NCBI RefSeq assembly: GCF_000970325.1
Contig: NZ_CP009518.1
Location: 1,426,001-1,490,000 of the forward strand
From: Methanococcoides methylutens MM1
Lineage (GTDB): Archaea; Halobacteriota; Methanosarcinia; Methanosarcinales; Methanosarcinaceae
Direction: 5' to 3'
DNA: 64,000 nt
The translations under genes were made by a program, and so were the position numbers. Below the pieces are notes generated by a model. It was not told the origin of the DNA and made no database searches. It worked only from the letters and a program-made list of their open reading frames with translations. Shown here in pieces: positions 17,493-26,380 of the stretch (position 1 is its first letter; the number at the start of each line of letters is the position of its first letter).

Positions 17493-18284
17493 ATGAATAA
17501 AAATATAGGACTGATATTCATCGCGTTAGCAATCCTTGCTTCTGGTTGTGTATCTACGACGACCATATCTCCTGTGACATCAGGAGATCTCATCGTGAGT
17601 ACAGAACCAATAGTCATGAAGGAATTCCAGGAACAGCAAATATCTGTAATTGTCCTGAACAACAATACCAGCCAGCCGATCGATTCCGTAAGCGTAAGTT
17701 CTTTCGGCCTCTTTACGGTTCTCGGGGACACTTCTAACATAAACATCCCTGCAACCAAGCAAGCAACTGTTAATGCCAGGATACAGGCCCCTGCATTTGA
17801 TTCAGTAGAAGATACCACAATGCTGACCATATCATATACATCAGGCCTTGATGAAGATGAGAAACCTGTGATCCAGACAAAGAACATTCCAGTCCAGACC
17901 GTGGTTCTCCCAGATGCAGAATTGCAATTCGTAGGTTTTGTAGAAGATATAGATAATCTGCTTGCAACTCCACCAGTTTCCACCTGGGAAGCTGAAAAGG
18001 GTGAAAATGTTACTGTAAAATTCTCAGTTAAAAATAGTGGACAGAGCACGATCCCTGCAGATAGCCTTGTTGTATATATCGATATTGAAAATGAGCTTAT
18101 CGGAGGAAATGCAAGCTTCAACATAACCCAGGCAATGGCAAGGGGCGGTACATCATATACCCGTGGTGTTGAACTTCTAATCCTTGAGGATGCTCCTAAC
18201 GGGGAAACTGACGTGTCTGTAACACTAATGCAGGGAGATTATGTTCTTGATACCCAATCCCTCGTGCTTAAAGTAAAACTTTAA
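17493..18284 (+). CDS. Surface lipoprotein with CARDB-like beta domains
   Basis: Lipobox LASGC at residues 15-19 after a short signal peptide. The rest consists of two beta-rich segments with features of archaeal CARDB/Ig-like modules (ISVIVLNNNTSQPIDSVSV, VTVKFSVKNSGQSTIPADSL). Function unknown; probably cell-envelope. A TATA element (ATTTATATAA, about 17434-17443) and the ribosome-binding site AGAGGATG precede the ATG. It forms a likely operon with the next two genes (gaps of 15 and 11 bases). Confidence 0.75.
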   Translation: MNKNIGLIFIALAILASGCVSTTTISPVTSGDLIVSTEPIVMKEFQEQQISVIVLNNNTSQPIDSVSVSSFGLFTVLGDTSNINIPATKQATVNARIQAPAFDSVEDTTMLTISYTSGLDEDEKPVIQTKNIPVQTVVLPDAELQFVGFVEDIDNLLATPPVSTWEAEKGENVTVKFSVKNSGQSTIPADSLVVYIDIENELIGGNASFNITQAMARGGTSYTRGVELLILEDAPNGETDVSVTLMQGDYVLDTQSLVLKVKL

Positions 18285-18299
18285 CCAGGTCTGATTCCC

Positions 18300-19292
18300 A
18301 TGGGATTTAAAATATCGGGATCTAAAAGGTCCCTATTTTTATTTTTTATTTCCATCAGTTTGATCTTAATCTCATTTTCCGGGTGTGTTGAAACACCAGG
18401 CGACCTTTATAGGGAGTATGAGCATGTCTTTATTCAGGACATAGATGTGATGTCCACTCCCCAGGAAGAAGGTGCTCTCCTGACAGTAACTCCCTATATC
18501 CGAAACGATCAGAGCTCTGACAGTTCGATGCTTTCTATAAAGATCAAGGTGATCGACCAAACCACACAACTGATCGTAGCAGAAAAGGATCTGGACATGG
18601 GATACGTAAAAGCTGAATCCATGGCATACAATAGTGCATCCCTTGAGGTTCCGGAAGCCGGAAAGTATGTGGTCGAAGTTCAGCTTTTTGAGGATGACAG
18701 ACTTCTGGAAGAGATGGGCACTTTCGTTACCGTGAAAGAAAAACCATCAGCTGACCAGCCAGCGAATATCAAGCTCACTGACATGAACCTTGTGATCACA
18801 AAATTTGTAAACTCAGATAGAGAAGCAGTGGTGGATGTCTCTCCCGGAGTCTACAACGAAGGAGGAGATTCCAGGTCCCTGAATATGATCGTAACAGCAA
18901 GGGTGGACCCATACACAGCATATACTGAAAGTGACGAACTCGGGATACTCAAAGGATCGAGCAGGGTTAGGGGAAACGTTCGTTTTGTCCTTCAGAGGAA
19001 TGACGATTACACATTTACAGTTGTTGTTGAAGAGAACGGACGGGAAGTTGCCATATCTGAAAACCCGGCGCCTGTAAAGCTGGATGAGATCTATAAAATA
19101 GACGTTGTCAATACGTATCCACTTGTAGAAGAAGGCACACCAATTGTTGAGGAACCAACAGACGAACCAGTCGAAGAACCAGATGAAGATGCAATGCCGG
19201 GATTCCAAGTCCTGCTTACACTCACAGCAATCCTTCTGACAGCCGGGATCGTTAACAGAGGAATACTAAGCAGTAAAAAGCAAAGAAAATGA
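18300..19292 (+). CDS. Lipoprotein-like surface protein with PGF-CTERM anchor
   Basis: The N-terminus has a signal peptide with lipobox SFSGC. The middle consists of two beta-sandwich modules. The C-terminus has an acidic Pro/Glu linker followed by PGFQVLLTLTAILLTAGIV and a basic tail (SKKQRK), a PGF-CTERM sorting signal normally processed by archaeosortase A and replaced by a lipid. Carrying both an N-terminal lipobox and a C-terminal sorting signal is notable. The function is unknown. It follows the preceding lipoprotein gene by 15 bases and shares with it the beta-rich character, suggesting a cell-surface complex. Confidence 0.75.
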   Translation: MGFKISGSKRSLFLFFISISLILISFSGCVETPGDLYREYEHVFIQDIDVMSTPQEEGALLTVTPYIRNDQSSDSSMLSIKIKVIDQTTQLIVAEKDLDMGYVKAESMAYNSASLEVPEAGKYVVEVQLFEDDRLLEEMGTFVTVKEKPSADQPANIKLTDMNLVITKFVNSDREAVVDVSPGVYNEGGDSRSLNMIVTARVDPYTAYTESDELGILKGSSRVRGNVRFVLQRNDDYTFTVVVEENGREVAISENPAPVKLDEIYKIDVVNTYPLVEEGTPIVEEPTDEPVEEPDEDAMPGFQVLLTLTAILLTAGIVNRGILSSKKQRK

Positions 19293-19303
19293 AGGGGGAT
19301 AAT

Positions 19304-19618
19304 ATGACAGAGGAAGAAGACAGGCATAATATGGAAAAACGGGAAGAGGAAGTTCCCGCAATGGAAAATGCGAATACAAAAGGAAGAACTTCAAACCGCA
19401 ACAACAATGACGAATCTTTCAAAAAGCTCGTTAATGCTGCAGTGGTGATCGTCCTTGTGGCTCTGATATTCATTGCCCTGATCCCCTTCTTTTTTAGCAT
19501 GCAGGAAGCAATATTTGCCCTTTTTAATCTCAGGTATCAGGCACTCATGCAGGCAGTCTTTAGTCTGATGGTCGTGGTTATGGGAGTTTACATGATCAAG
19601 ATGTTTTTGGCAAAATGA
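19304..19618 (+). CDS. Small membrane protein with two transmembrane helices
   Basis: I choose ATG 19304 because AGGGGGAT sits directly upstream; an ATG at 19289 overlapping the previous stop is the alternative. The first 45 residues are hydrophilic and charged (rich in Glu and Asn), followed by two hydrophobic helices (AAVVIVLVALIFIALIPFFF and AVFSLMVVVMGVYMI). No family recognised. It closes the three-gene surface-protein operon and may anchor or assist its products. Confidence 0.65.
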   Translation: MTEEEDRHNMEKREEEVPAMENANTKGRTSNRNNNDESFKKLVNAAVVIVLVALIFIALIPFFFSMQEAIFALFNLRYQALMQAVFSLMVVVMGVYMIKMFLAK

Positions 19619-19734
19619 TCAAGGAGAAATACCTCACTTCTGCAACCTGATAACTTATCAGGAACACAAAGCGAGGTTACAAAACCTCCAGATATTCTGA
19701 GATATGAAAAACAGGAAACATAAAACAACAAACA

Positions 19735-20292
19735 TTATTTCTTTTTCAGAACAACTGCCCTGCTGAAAAATAGATTTGGCCTTTCCACAATAGTGAAACC
19801 ATTATCTAAAGCCGTCCTGACAAACTCATTAAATCTCTTCGATGAAACATGGAAATATGGTTCTGCTATGAACAGTAACCCGTTGGCCTTTACAATGGAA
19901 ACCAGCTCATTGATAGTCTTTTCCGGGTTTAAAACCTCATGGAGCATGTAAAAGGCTATTGCGAGATCGACCTTCTCTGATATACCAATGATATCTTTTT
20001 CAGACTTGTGTAGTACAATATGCTTCTCCAACTCCGTACCCTGGATCTTCTTTTCGAGTTTTCGAAGCATCCCCTCCTGAAGATCAGCCGCTATGACCAG
20101 ACCGGAACTACCGACCATTCGGGCTATTTCTGTTGAGAAGTAACCGGGACCGCATCCAAGATCCAGAACGATCATCCCTTCCCTTACATAAGGTTCCAGA
20201 ATCTTCCGGGGTTTCTGGAACCATCTTCTTATCCTGTTATCCAGAATGCCTGAGATCGCAGCCGGACACACGCGATTGTACCGAATGTTCAC
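19735..20292 (-). CDS. Class I SAM-dependent methyltransferase
   Basis: A 185-residue methyltransferase with motif I VLDLGCGPGYFS, motif II acidic residue in VIAADLQEGML and a post-motif YMLHEVLNPEKT. The N-terminus RYNRVCPAAISGILDNRIR resembles a subgroup whose members act on small molecules such as arsenite or lipids, but the substrate cannot be assigned. The start codon is GTG at 20292 with GAGGGG upstream. Transcribed toward the surface-protein operon; the CPBP protease gene lies upstream on the same strand. Confidence 0.8.
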   Translation of the reverse strand: MNIRYNRVCPAAISGILDNRIRRWFQKPRKILEPYVREGMIVLDLGCGPGYFSTEIARMVGSSGLVIAADLQEGMLRKLEKKIQGTELEKHIVLHKSEKDIIGISEKVDLAIAFYMLHEVLNPEKTINELVSIVKANGLLFIAEPYFHVSSKRFNEFVRTALDNGFTIVERPNLFFSRAVVLKKK

Positions 20293-20334
20293 ACTATACC
20301 CCTCAAAAATAATTAGATAGCATGGAACATATAG

Positions 20335-21165
20335 TTAACTTAAATCTGCAAGATGTTCCCTTGAAAAGAACATTTCCCGATCATACGCAATGATAGCAGC
20401 AGCCACAATAATGAGAACTCCGGTTTCAATCATCTTTGTGGTCTGGGATATATCTAGGATCTCCTGAGACATGTTAATAATAAAGTGGAAAGCAATTGCA
20501 GCAATGATACTTTTCCTGTTCTTTATGCATATCCAGCTGATTATCATTCCCATGGGAACGATGCTGACAAAGAAGTTTAGGCCATACCAGAAACTTTCGT
20601 GGAATATCTCATACTGATAGGAGTTGTTAACAAATATCAGAGGGAAGTGCCAGAGTGACCACAGTATGCTGAAAATGAGCGATGCTTTGAAGTAGGTATG
20701 CCGACTCTGCAGGCTGTCAAAAGCATAGCCTCGCCATCCCAATTCTTCAAAGCCTGCAGCGAGCAGAAGCAGCAGCAAAACAGGGACAAATCCGGTAGAG
20801 AAGGAGAAGCCATCAGCAAGCTGGAACTGTGACACCGATCCTCCGAACAAAAGGGAGATAAAGATCGATGCAAGGACTGACAGAGGCATTAATAGAATGA
20901 ATACAGGGAGGATTTTTGGTTGTATAAGTCTTATGTTGATCAGCCTGTTAACAAAATCCCTCCTTAGATCCATATTTTTGGACCTGATGATCATGACAAT
21001 TGATATCAGAAATGGTGCCATAAGACCCGGCAGCATGAGCAGCATATAGAAGCCTTCTCCGCCATCCTGAAAACTTACATAAGCTCCTGCAAACCAGAGA
21101 GCATAGGTTATGATAAAAGTTGAAAGATAATATGTGCCGGGTCTGTAATTGTAGTTGGGTATCAT
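20335..21165 (-). CDS. CPBP-family intramembrane metalloprotease
   Basis: Eight or so hydrophobic helices in 276 residues and the three motifs of the CAAX/bacteriocin-processing (Abi) family: EELGWRGY at about residue 147, WHFP at about 173, and FHFIIN near residue 233. These provide the Glu, Arg and His residues of a glutamate intramembrane protease. Members in archaea are uncharacterised; prenyl-protein processing in eukaryotes and bacteriocin self-protection in bacteria are known roles. GGAGAT precedes the ATG. Confidence 0.85.
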   Translation of the reverse strand: MIPNYNYRPGTYYLSTFIITYALWFAGAYVSFQDGGEGFYMLLMLPGLMAPFLISIVMIIRSKNMDLRRDFVNRLINIRLIQPKILPVFILLMPLSVLASIFISLLFGGSVSQFQLADGFSFSTGFVPVLLLLLLAAGFEELGWRGYAFDSLQSRHTYFKASLIFSILWSLWHFPLIFVNNSYQYEIFHESFWYGLNFFVSIVPMGMIISWICIKNRKSIIAAIAFHFIINMSQEILDISQTTKMIETGVLIIVAAAIIAYDREMFFSREHLADLS

Positions 21166-21326
21166 TCTATATCTCCAGTTCTTAATTACGATGGCTTTTC
21201 AACCAAAATAATATTTGGCCATTTGCATAAATTTAATTTAGAAGTATTAATAAGAACTTGCTATTAAAATATATATTTTCTGTTTGAATACACACCAGAT
21301 ATGTCAGATACGCCAAATCACCAGCT

Positions 21327-21458
21327 CCAGATCACGCTTCTGGACGCGCCAGATCACGCTTCTGGACGCGCCAGATCACGCTTCTGGACGCGCCAGATCA
21401 CGCTTCTGGACGCGCCAGATCACGCTTCTGGACGCGCCAGATCACGCTTCTGGAGCGC
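21327..21458. repeat. Six tandem copies of a 22-bp hairpin unit
   Basis: Units begin at 21327, 21349, 21371, 21393, 21415 and 21437. Each carries CCAGA and TCTGG arms around a 7-base loop (TCACGCT), with ACGCG as linker. All six are identical until the last, which runs into the larger dispersed repeat. Because there are no spacers this is not a CRISPR array. Confidence 0.95.
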
Positions 21459-21497
21459 GGACCGAGGTGATGAGCTTCGCTCAACACCTCACTGGAA
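21459..21497. repeat. Dispersed hairpin repeat, copy A
   Basis: GAGGTGATGAGC (21464-21475) pairs with GCTCAACACCTC (21479-21490) around TTC, with one mismatch. Same sequence as the copy at 53.1 kb; related copies lie at 23.8, 28.1 and 33.1 kb. Confidence 0.9.
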
Positions 21498-21924
21498 GTG
21501 GAATGGGAGTTTCAATCATAGATTAAAAGTAATAAAAACAAAGCTATTCACCCCCTAAAGTCAGGGAAAAGGGAGTGAAATAGTATTGATCAGATCCGGA
21601 GTTATTACACTCAGAAAAATTACTATTATCTGGTTTTCATTAGATTCATTTTTTAGTGGTTTAACACATAAACCTAATCTTTTTTGGTTTGCCAAATGAC
21701 CACAAGAGATAAATATAACCATCATAATTATTCATGATGGATGGGAACTATTAACCTCTGGTTTCACTATCTCTTCCTTATTTGGTTCCATTAACATCCA
21801 TAGCCATCGACAGAATTCTCTGCCTAATGGATATTATTGAATGGTTCCAAAGCTGAGTTCAATGACCTGAAACTAGGTCAGGTCATGTGAAATATCTAAT
21901 GAATAATAGTTAGGAATAGAGAAC
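21498..21924 (+). promoter_or_regulatory. Upstream region of the acetyl-CoA synthetase gene
   Basis: No gene seen. A TATA candidate GATAAATATAA (about 21707-21717) would give a transcript with a leader of about 180 bases. Near its end TGACCT (21863-21868) and AGGTCA (21875-21880) form an inverted repeat followed by a further GGTCA, possibly an operator or leader hairpin. Confidence 0.4.
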
Positions 21925-23814
21925 ATGTCTGAGAATTTTGATGTTAAGCTGGACAATGAGAGCTATCTTCCTGATCCATCGGTAAAAGAAAATTCCTGGA
22001 TGCAGGATTATGAAAAGGTCTATAGTGAATCTCTTAAGGACCCTGAAAAACACTGGGAAAGTGTTGCAGAGGAACTTGAATGGTTTGAAAAATGGGATAA
22101 GGTGATGGAATGGGACCATCCTTATGCAAAATGGTTCACCAATGCCAGGATGAACATCACTTACAATTGTCTTGACCGCCATGTGTTCAATGGGAAAAGG
22201 AACAAAGTCGCAATGATCTGGGTAGGCGATGGCGGAGAAGAACAGGTTATCACCTATCGTCAGCTTTACCGTGAGGTCATGAGATTTGCCAATGGACTCA
22301 AGTCCCTGGGAGTTGAGAAAGGTGACAAGGTCTGCATATATATGCCACAGGTCCCTGAACAGATCGTGGCAATGCTGGCATGTGCACGCATAGGTGCGAT
22401 CCATAGTGTGGTATTCGGAGGATTCGGTGCCAAAGCATTACATTCCAGGATTAAGGATGCACAGGCAAAGATCGTTATTACTGCAGATGCAACCCTTCGA
22501 CGTGGTAAGCGCATTGACCTTAAGTCCCTTGTGGATGAAGCTGTGGTCAATGCCTCGTGTGTTGAGAAGATAGTTGTCCTGAGAAGAATGACCCCGCAAA
22601 TGGAACTCTTTTCTGAGATCGAGGTTGACTTCTATGAGATAATGGAAGATGTTGATAAGGAATGTGAGCCAGAGATGATGGATTCCGAAGATCCTCTGTT
22701 CATTCTTTATACCAGCGGAACAACCGGGCCGGCCAAGGGCATAGTTCATGCCTGCGGTGGCTACATGGTAGGCACCTACTACACTACAAAGAATATCCTG
22801 GACCTGAAAGAAAACGATGTCATGTGGTGTACTGCAGATCCCGGGTGGATCACCGGCCATAGTTACATTGTCTATGGTCCGCTTTCAATGGGTGCGACGA
22901 TCCTTATTTCAGAGACAACACCCGACCATCCCGATCCGGGTGTTTGGTGGAGCATGATAGAGGAATTCGATGTGAGCGTATTCTATACGGCACCAACAGC
23001 AATACGCATGTTCATGAGAATGGGGGAGGAATGGCCTGGAAAGTACAACCTGAGCTCCCTGAGGGTCCTGGGTTCGGTTGGCGAACCTCTGAACCCGGAA
23101 GCGTTCAAGTGGTACTATCGTGTGATCGGCAAGGAGAAGTGTCCTATTCTGGATACCTGGTGGCAGACTGAGACGGGTATGCACATGCTTACCACACCAG
23201 TTGGGGAACCCATGAAACCGGGATTCACAGGAAGACCTATACCCGGTGTGATCGCCGATGTTGTGGATGAAAATGGCGATCCGGTGCCGGCAGGAACAGG
23301 TGGTTTCCTTGTGATAAAACAACCCTGGCCTTCCATGATGAGGACAGTTCATGGTAATGATGAAAGATATCGGCAGTACTGGACAACGATCCAGAACTAC
23401 TACAGTGCAGGAGACCTTGCCGTAAAGGACGAGGATGGCTATATCATGATACAGGGCCGTTCCGACGATGTCCTTATCGTTGCCGGTCACAACATCGGCA
23501 GTGCAGAGGTCGAGAGTGCGCTTGTATCCCATGAGGCTGTAGCAGAAGCCGCTGTAATAGGAAAGCCCGACCCTCTGAAAGGGGATTCCATCAAAGCTTT
23601 CGTCATACTTCGCATGGGCTTTACTCCTTCAGATAAACTGAAGCCTGACCTCATGTATCATGTAAGAATGAACCTGGGACCAATTGCCATGCCTTCCGAG
23701 ATCGAATTCGTTGATTCGCTACCAAAGACCCGTAGCGGAAAGATAATGAGGAGATTGCTTAAGGCACAGGAGCTTGGAATGGATCCAGGGGATTTGTCTA
23801 CGTTGGAGGATTGA
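21925..23814 (+). CDS. acs: Acetyl-CoA synthetase, AMP-forming
   Basis: A full-length 629-residue enzyme that makes acetyl-CoA from acetate, ATP and CoA in the cytoplasm. Core motifs are [14 protein letters not shown] (phosphate loop), TWWQTETG, the hinge region [19 protein letters not shown], and C-terminal [11 protein letters not shown] with the catalytic Lys that is acetylated for regulation in many species. In Methanosarcinaceae that cannot grow on acetate it serves assimilation. The ATG at 21925 gives a normal N-terminus. The stop codon abuts the next copy of the hairpin repeat, so the native 3' untranslated region has been replaced. Confidence 0.95.
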   Translation: MSENFDVKLDNESYLPDPSVKENSWMQDYEKVYSESLKDPEKHWESVAEELEWFEKWDKVMEWDHPYAKWFTNARMNITYNCLDRHVFNGKRNKVAMIWVGDGGEEQVITYRQLYREVMRFANGLKSLGVEKGDKVCIYMPQVPEQIVAMLACARIGAIHSVVFGGFGAKALHSRIKDAQAKIVITADATLRRGKRIDLKSLVDEAVVNASCVEKIVVLRRMTPQMELFSEIEVDFYEIMEDVDKECEPEMMDSEDPLFILYTSGTTGPAKGIVHACGGYMVGTYYTTKNILDLKENDVMWCTADPGWITGHSYIVYGPLSMGATILISETTPDHPDPGVWWSMIEEFDVSVFYTAPTAIRMFMRMGEEWPGKYNLSSLRVLGSVGEPLNPEAFKWYYRVIGKEKCPILDTWWQTETGMHMLTTPVGEPMKPGFTGRPIPGVIADVVDENGDPVPAGTGGFLVIKQPWPSMMRTVHGNDERYRQYWTTIQNYYSAGDLAVKDEDGYIMIQGRSDDVLIVAGHNIGSAEVESALVSHEAVAEAAVIGKPDPLKGDSIKAFVILRMGFTPSDKLKPDLMYHVRMNLGPIAMPSEIEFVDSLPKTRSGKIMRRLLKAQELGMDPGDLSTLED

Positions 23815-23924
23815 CGCGCCAGATCTCGCTTCTGGAGCGCGGACCGAGGTGATGAGCTACGCTCATCACCTCACTAATAGCAAAACGGAAAATCAAGAGC
23901 AGAATCAAAACACCAAACCCAAAT
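23815..23924. repeat. Dispersed hairpin repeat, copy B
   Basis: Contains GCGCCAGA...TCTGGAGCGC and then a perfect 12-bp stem, GAGGTGATGAGC (23846-23857) with GCTCATCACCTC (23861-23872). The stretch from 23829 to 23924 is nearly identical to 28073-28168, forming direct repeats around the AT-rich gene between them. Confidence 0.9.
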
Positions 23925-23956
23925 CTCTTCATCGCGAACTTCAGAAGAATAGGAGT

Positions 23957-24012
23957 GTGATGGAAACCGGTGAGATTCGAACTCCTAATATCTTCAATGT
24001 GAAGGCGACATC
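23957..24012 (-). pseudogene. Decayed 3' half of a tRNA-Val gene (old attachment site)
   Basis: On the minus strand GCCTTCAC, then AGTTCGAATCTCACCGG and TTTCCA, follow the tRNA-Val(UAC) gene at 53.2 kb in order but with many substitutions. CCTTCACATT suggests a valine CAC anticodon origin. Only the anticodon-to-3' half is present, the part duplicated when elements integrate into tRNA genes. Confidence 0.6.
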
Positions 24013-24208
24013 ATAAGAAATTAGATTGCAAGCCAACACATACAATCTAAAAATATCACTGCATCTTATTACATCCAATATGTAAATATTTACAATCATT
24101 TGCAATTTACGAAAGACAAAATTATTGCGAAGAGTTTATCATTATGAATATCATTTCCATATACATTAGCTCCTATTAAAATAATTTTTAATTTCTTTGG
24201 TTTGAATT

Positions 24209-26380
24209 ATGAAGCAAAATAAAATTGATTTTAAAGATTTGTGTCCTAGTGGCAGGGATACAAAATTCACAAAAAGTTCATCATCAAATTTATTGGACCA
24301 TAATACCTCAACCATTGTCGATTCTGATTACGACCTATTGAAAGCATATTTTAAAAAAGTAAATTCTAAAGAGTTGGTTGCAACACTTGGTGGTCTTCAT
24401 CTTTTTCCAGAAAATCAATGTCACACTATCAGATTAGAAACTGCTTCGAGAATTACATGTGCTTTGAAAGAGACTGGCAATAAAAAAATATATAGAAAAC
24501 AGCTAAAAAAGATTCTGAAAAAAGGTCTTCCTACAGGAGGAGATATTGGGTTAAAAGAAGATCCATCCGAAAACTTGTTCACAGAAAACATCTTGTTTCA
24601 TGGTGGCAATTATGTAATTTATTCAGGCAATTCTACAAATGATACCTTTATATTAACTGGTTTATTTGATACAATTTCCAAAAATAAAAATGCATTCCCC
24701 ATTGATTTTGTTTCAGAAATTGAAAGTTCTTCCATTGCTTTACTTTCCATAAGCAATGAAATTGTAAGGCGAATGGATCACACTCGCAATATGGATGTAG
24801 TTAACACTTGGAAAAAAGATATATATATTCCTTCTGATGACGATATTGAAAAATCTAAGGATGCTGTAATTTTCACAATACAAGAAATTGATGATTTATT
24901 TAGAAAATATGGGTTCAATAATTCTATATTAAATCCATTTTGCCTTCATCTAAATGATGTTGCTTTTAGTGAAAGTGATTTTAAAGATGATCTGTTTCAA
25001 TATTTTCCATTTATTCGCATTGAAGATCGTTTAATAGTTTCTTCACCCAGTTCAATTGTAACTTCAATTCGCAAATTTATTGTAAAAACAGCTAAAATAC
25101 AATCAGTATATTCCCTTCTTTTTAAAAAGTTCAAAGAAAATATGTGGGAATCTGTACAACAATATTTGATTGCCCTAAGTTTTTTGCCTTCAAGTTTAAA
25201 GTTACCTAAGTTTGATGAAGAATATGAATTAAATGAAGCCATTTATGCTATTGATATTGACAAAATAGCTTATGTCCAATTGCTTGTGGAAAATGGTGAA
25301 GAGCATACTGATTTCAATTATGAAAAGCTTATTGAATTCAATTATGAAATGTCTAATGCAGAAAAAAGATTACAAAAACTAGTTTCTGAAAGAGATAGAC
25401 AAATCTCTGAATTTTTATATGATGCTGAGAAATTTACAAATGATGAAATATTATATATAAAGGTACTTTGCTCAATGGAAGGGAACTTTGTATATTCCTT
25501 TGAAAGAAAAAGTAAACAATTAGCAATACAAATCGATGATTTAAAAATTATTAGCATGCTAAATGATACAAATTGTTTAGCGTTTTGGAAGTATGCTAAA
25601 GCACAAAATGAAGTTACTTTAAACCCAATAAGTTCCTTTTTAGACAATTTCAATCATTATTATAAGAACAGTTATTCATTTCATATTCCCGCTGCTAAAC
25701 AAAATGAATTGCAAAAACCATCTATTTTCTTACTTCCAGGTTCTGGTATTGAGTTGAAATCGAAAATGCTTCAAGATATTGATATGCATGGAGTGTTGAT
25801 TGGCAATCCTCCAAACTATACCAGTGTTATTAACTATAATGAAGATAAAGAAATTCCGATATATATTATAAATTCCCTATTTACTGGACATTTTTATCAA
25901 TTGATTGAAGGTTATAATCAACCAATATGGGTTTGTCCTGATGGTTCTTACGAGAATAGTAATGCAAATAATGAAAAGATATCTTTATTCATTGATACTA
26001 TTTCATATTGGATATGGCAAATAACACCAACGTTGAGAAATCATTTGGCTCCTCTAGGGCAGAATCCCATATCGATTGAAGTTTCTCTAGAAGAATCCTC
26101 TATGTGGGATTCTTTTGAAGAAACAAAAGATAATATTGATAATCTGGAAGTTAATTTCAAGTGGAACATTATAGATTCGAAAATTCAGCTTTCTATCCCT
26201 TCAGCTATTATTCCTGTTTTAATGAAGCCACACAATTTGGGTGAACGCTGGTTACTTGATGCAATATTATGTGCATTTGGAGAAATGCTCGAATGTAATT
26301 CATTTACGGATACTTTGAATGAAGATAATAGAAATATTATAGTGAACAAACATGCACCCTTTGGAATGAAAAAAAATTAA
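24209..26380 (+). CDS. Unrecognised large AT-rich protein, N-terminal part
   Basis: 723 residues with no domain that I recognise. It is strongly AT-rich compared with its chromosomal neighbours and reads as soluble alpha/beta protein without membrane helices. Near residue 385-400 a charged helical segment (NAEKRLQKLVSERDRQ) may form a coiled coil. The frame ends at TAA 26378 directly after a run of eight A. Shifting by one base at that run joins it without a stop to the next reading frame, so both are probably one protein of about 1280 residues. There is no clear ribosome-binding site. Direct repeats flank the whole unit. Confidence 0.6.
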   Translation: MKQNKIDFKDLCPSGRDTKFTKSSSSNLLDHNTSTIVDSDYDLLKAYFKKVNSKELVATLGGLHLFPENQCHTIRLETASRITCALKETGNKKIYRKQLKKILKKGLPTGGDIGLKEDPSENLFTENILFHGGNYVIYSGNSTNDTFILTGLFDTISKNKNAFPIDFVSEIESSSIALLSISNEIVRRMDHTRNMDVVNTWKKDIYIPSDDDIEKSKDAVIFTIQEIDDLFRKYGFNNSILNPFCLHLNDVAFSESDFKDDLFQYFPFIRIEDRLIVSSPSSIVTSIRKFIVKTAKIQSVYSLLFKKFKENMWESVQQYLIALSFLPSSLKLPKFDEEYELNEAIYAIDIDKIAYVQLLVENGEEHTDFNYEKLIEFNYEMSNAEKRLQKLVSERDRQISEFLYDAEKFTNDEILYIKVLCSMEGNFVYSFERKSKQLAIQIDDLKIISMLNDTNCLAFWKYAKAQNEVTLNPISSFLDNFNHYYKNSYSFHIPAAKQNELQKPSIFLLPGSGIELKSKMLQDIDMHGVLIGNPPNYTSVINYNEDKEIPIYIINSLFTGHFYQLIEGYNQPIWVCPDGSYENSNANNEKISLFIDTISYWIWQITPTLRNHLAPLGQNPISIEVSLEESSMWDSFEETKDNIDNLEVNFKWNIIDSKIQLSIPSAIIPVLMKPHNLGERWLLDAILCAFGEMLECNSFTDTLNEDNRNIIVNKHAPFGMKKN
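26369..26376 (+). other. A8 slippery site joining two reading frames
   Basis: ATG followed by eight A and TTAATT. Read without shift it gives M-K-K-N-stop. With a -1 shift, or one extra A in the transcript, it gives M-K-K-K-L-I-I-V-G-S-G and continues openly into the nuclease frame. It could be programmed frameshifting, transcriptional slippage, a decayed gene, or a homopolymer sequencing error. Confidence 0.6.

Noticed and set aside
21327-21458. Possible CRISPR array
   Set aside because: Units are directly adjacent with no variable spacers, and no cas genes are present.
21284-21558. Two rightward reading frames with repeated R-A-R-S-R-F-W-T and similar peptides
   Set aside because: They are translations of the 22-bp tandem hairpin repeat, with no independent support as complete genes.
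23774-24016. 80-codon frame after acs
   Set aside because: It begins inside acs out of frame and is the hairpin repeat plus tRNA scar; informative as a conserved frame but not a complete gene.
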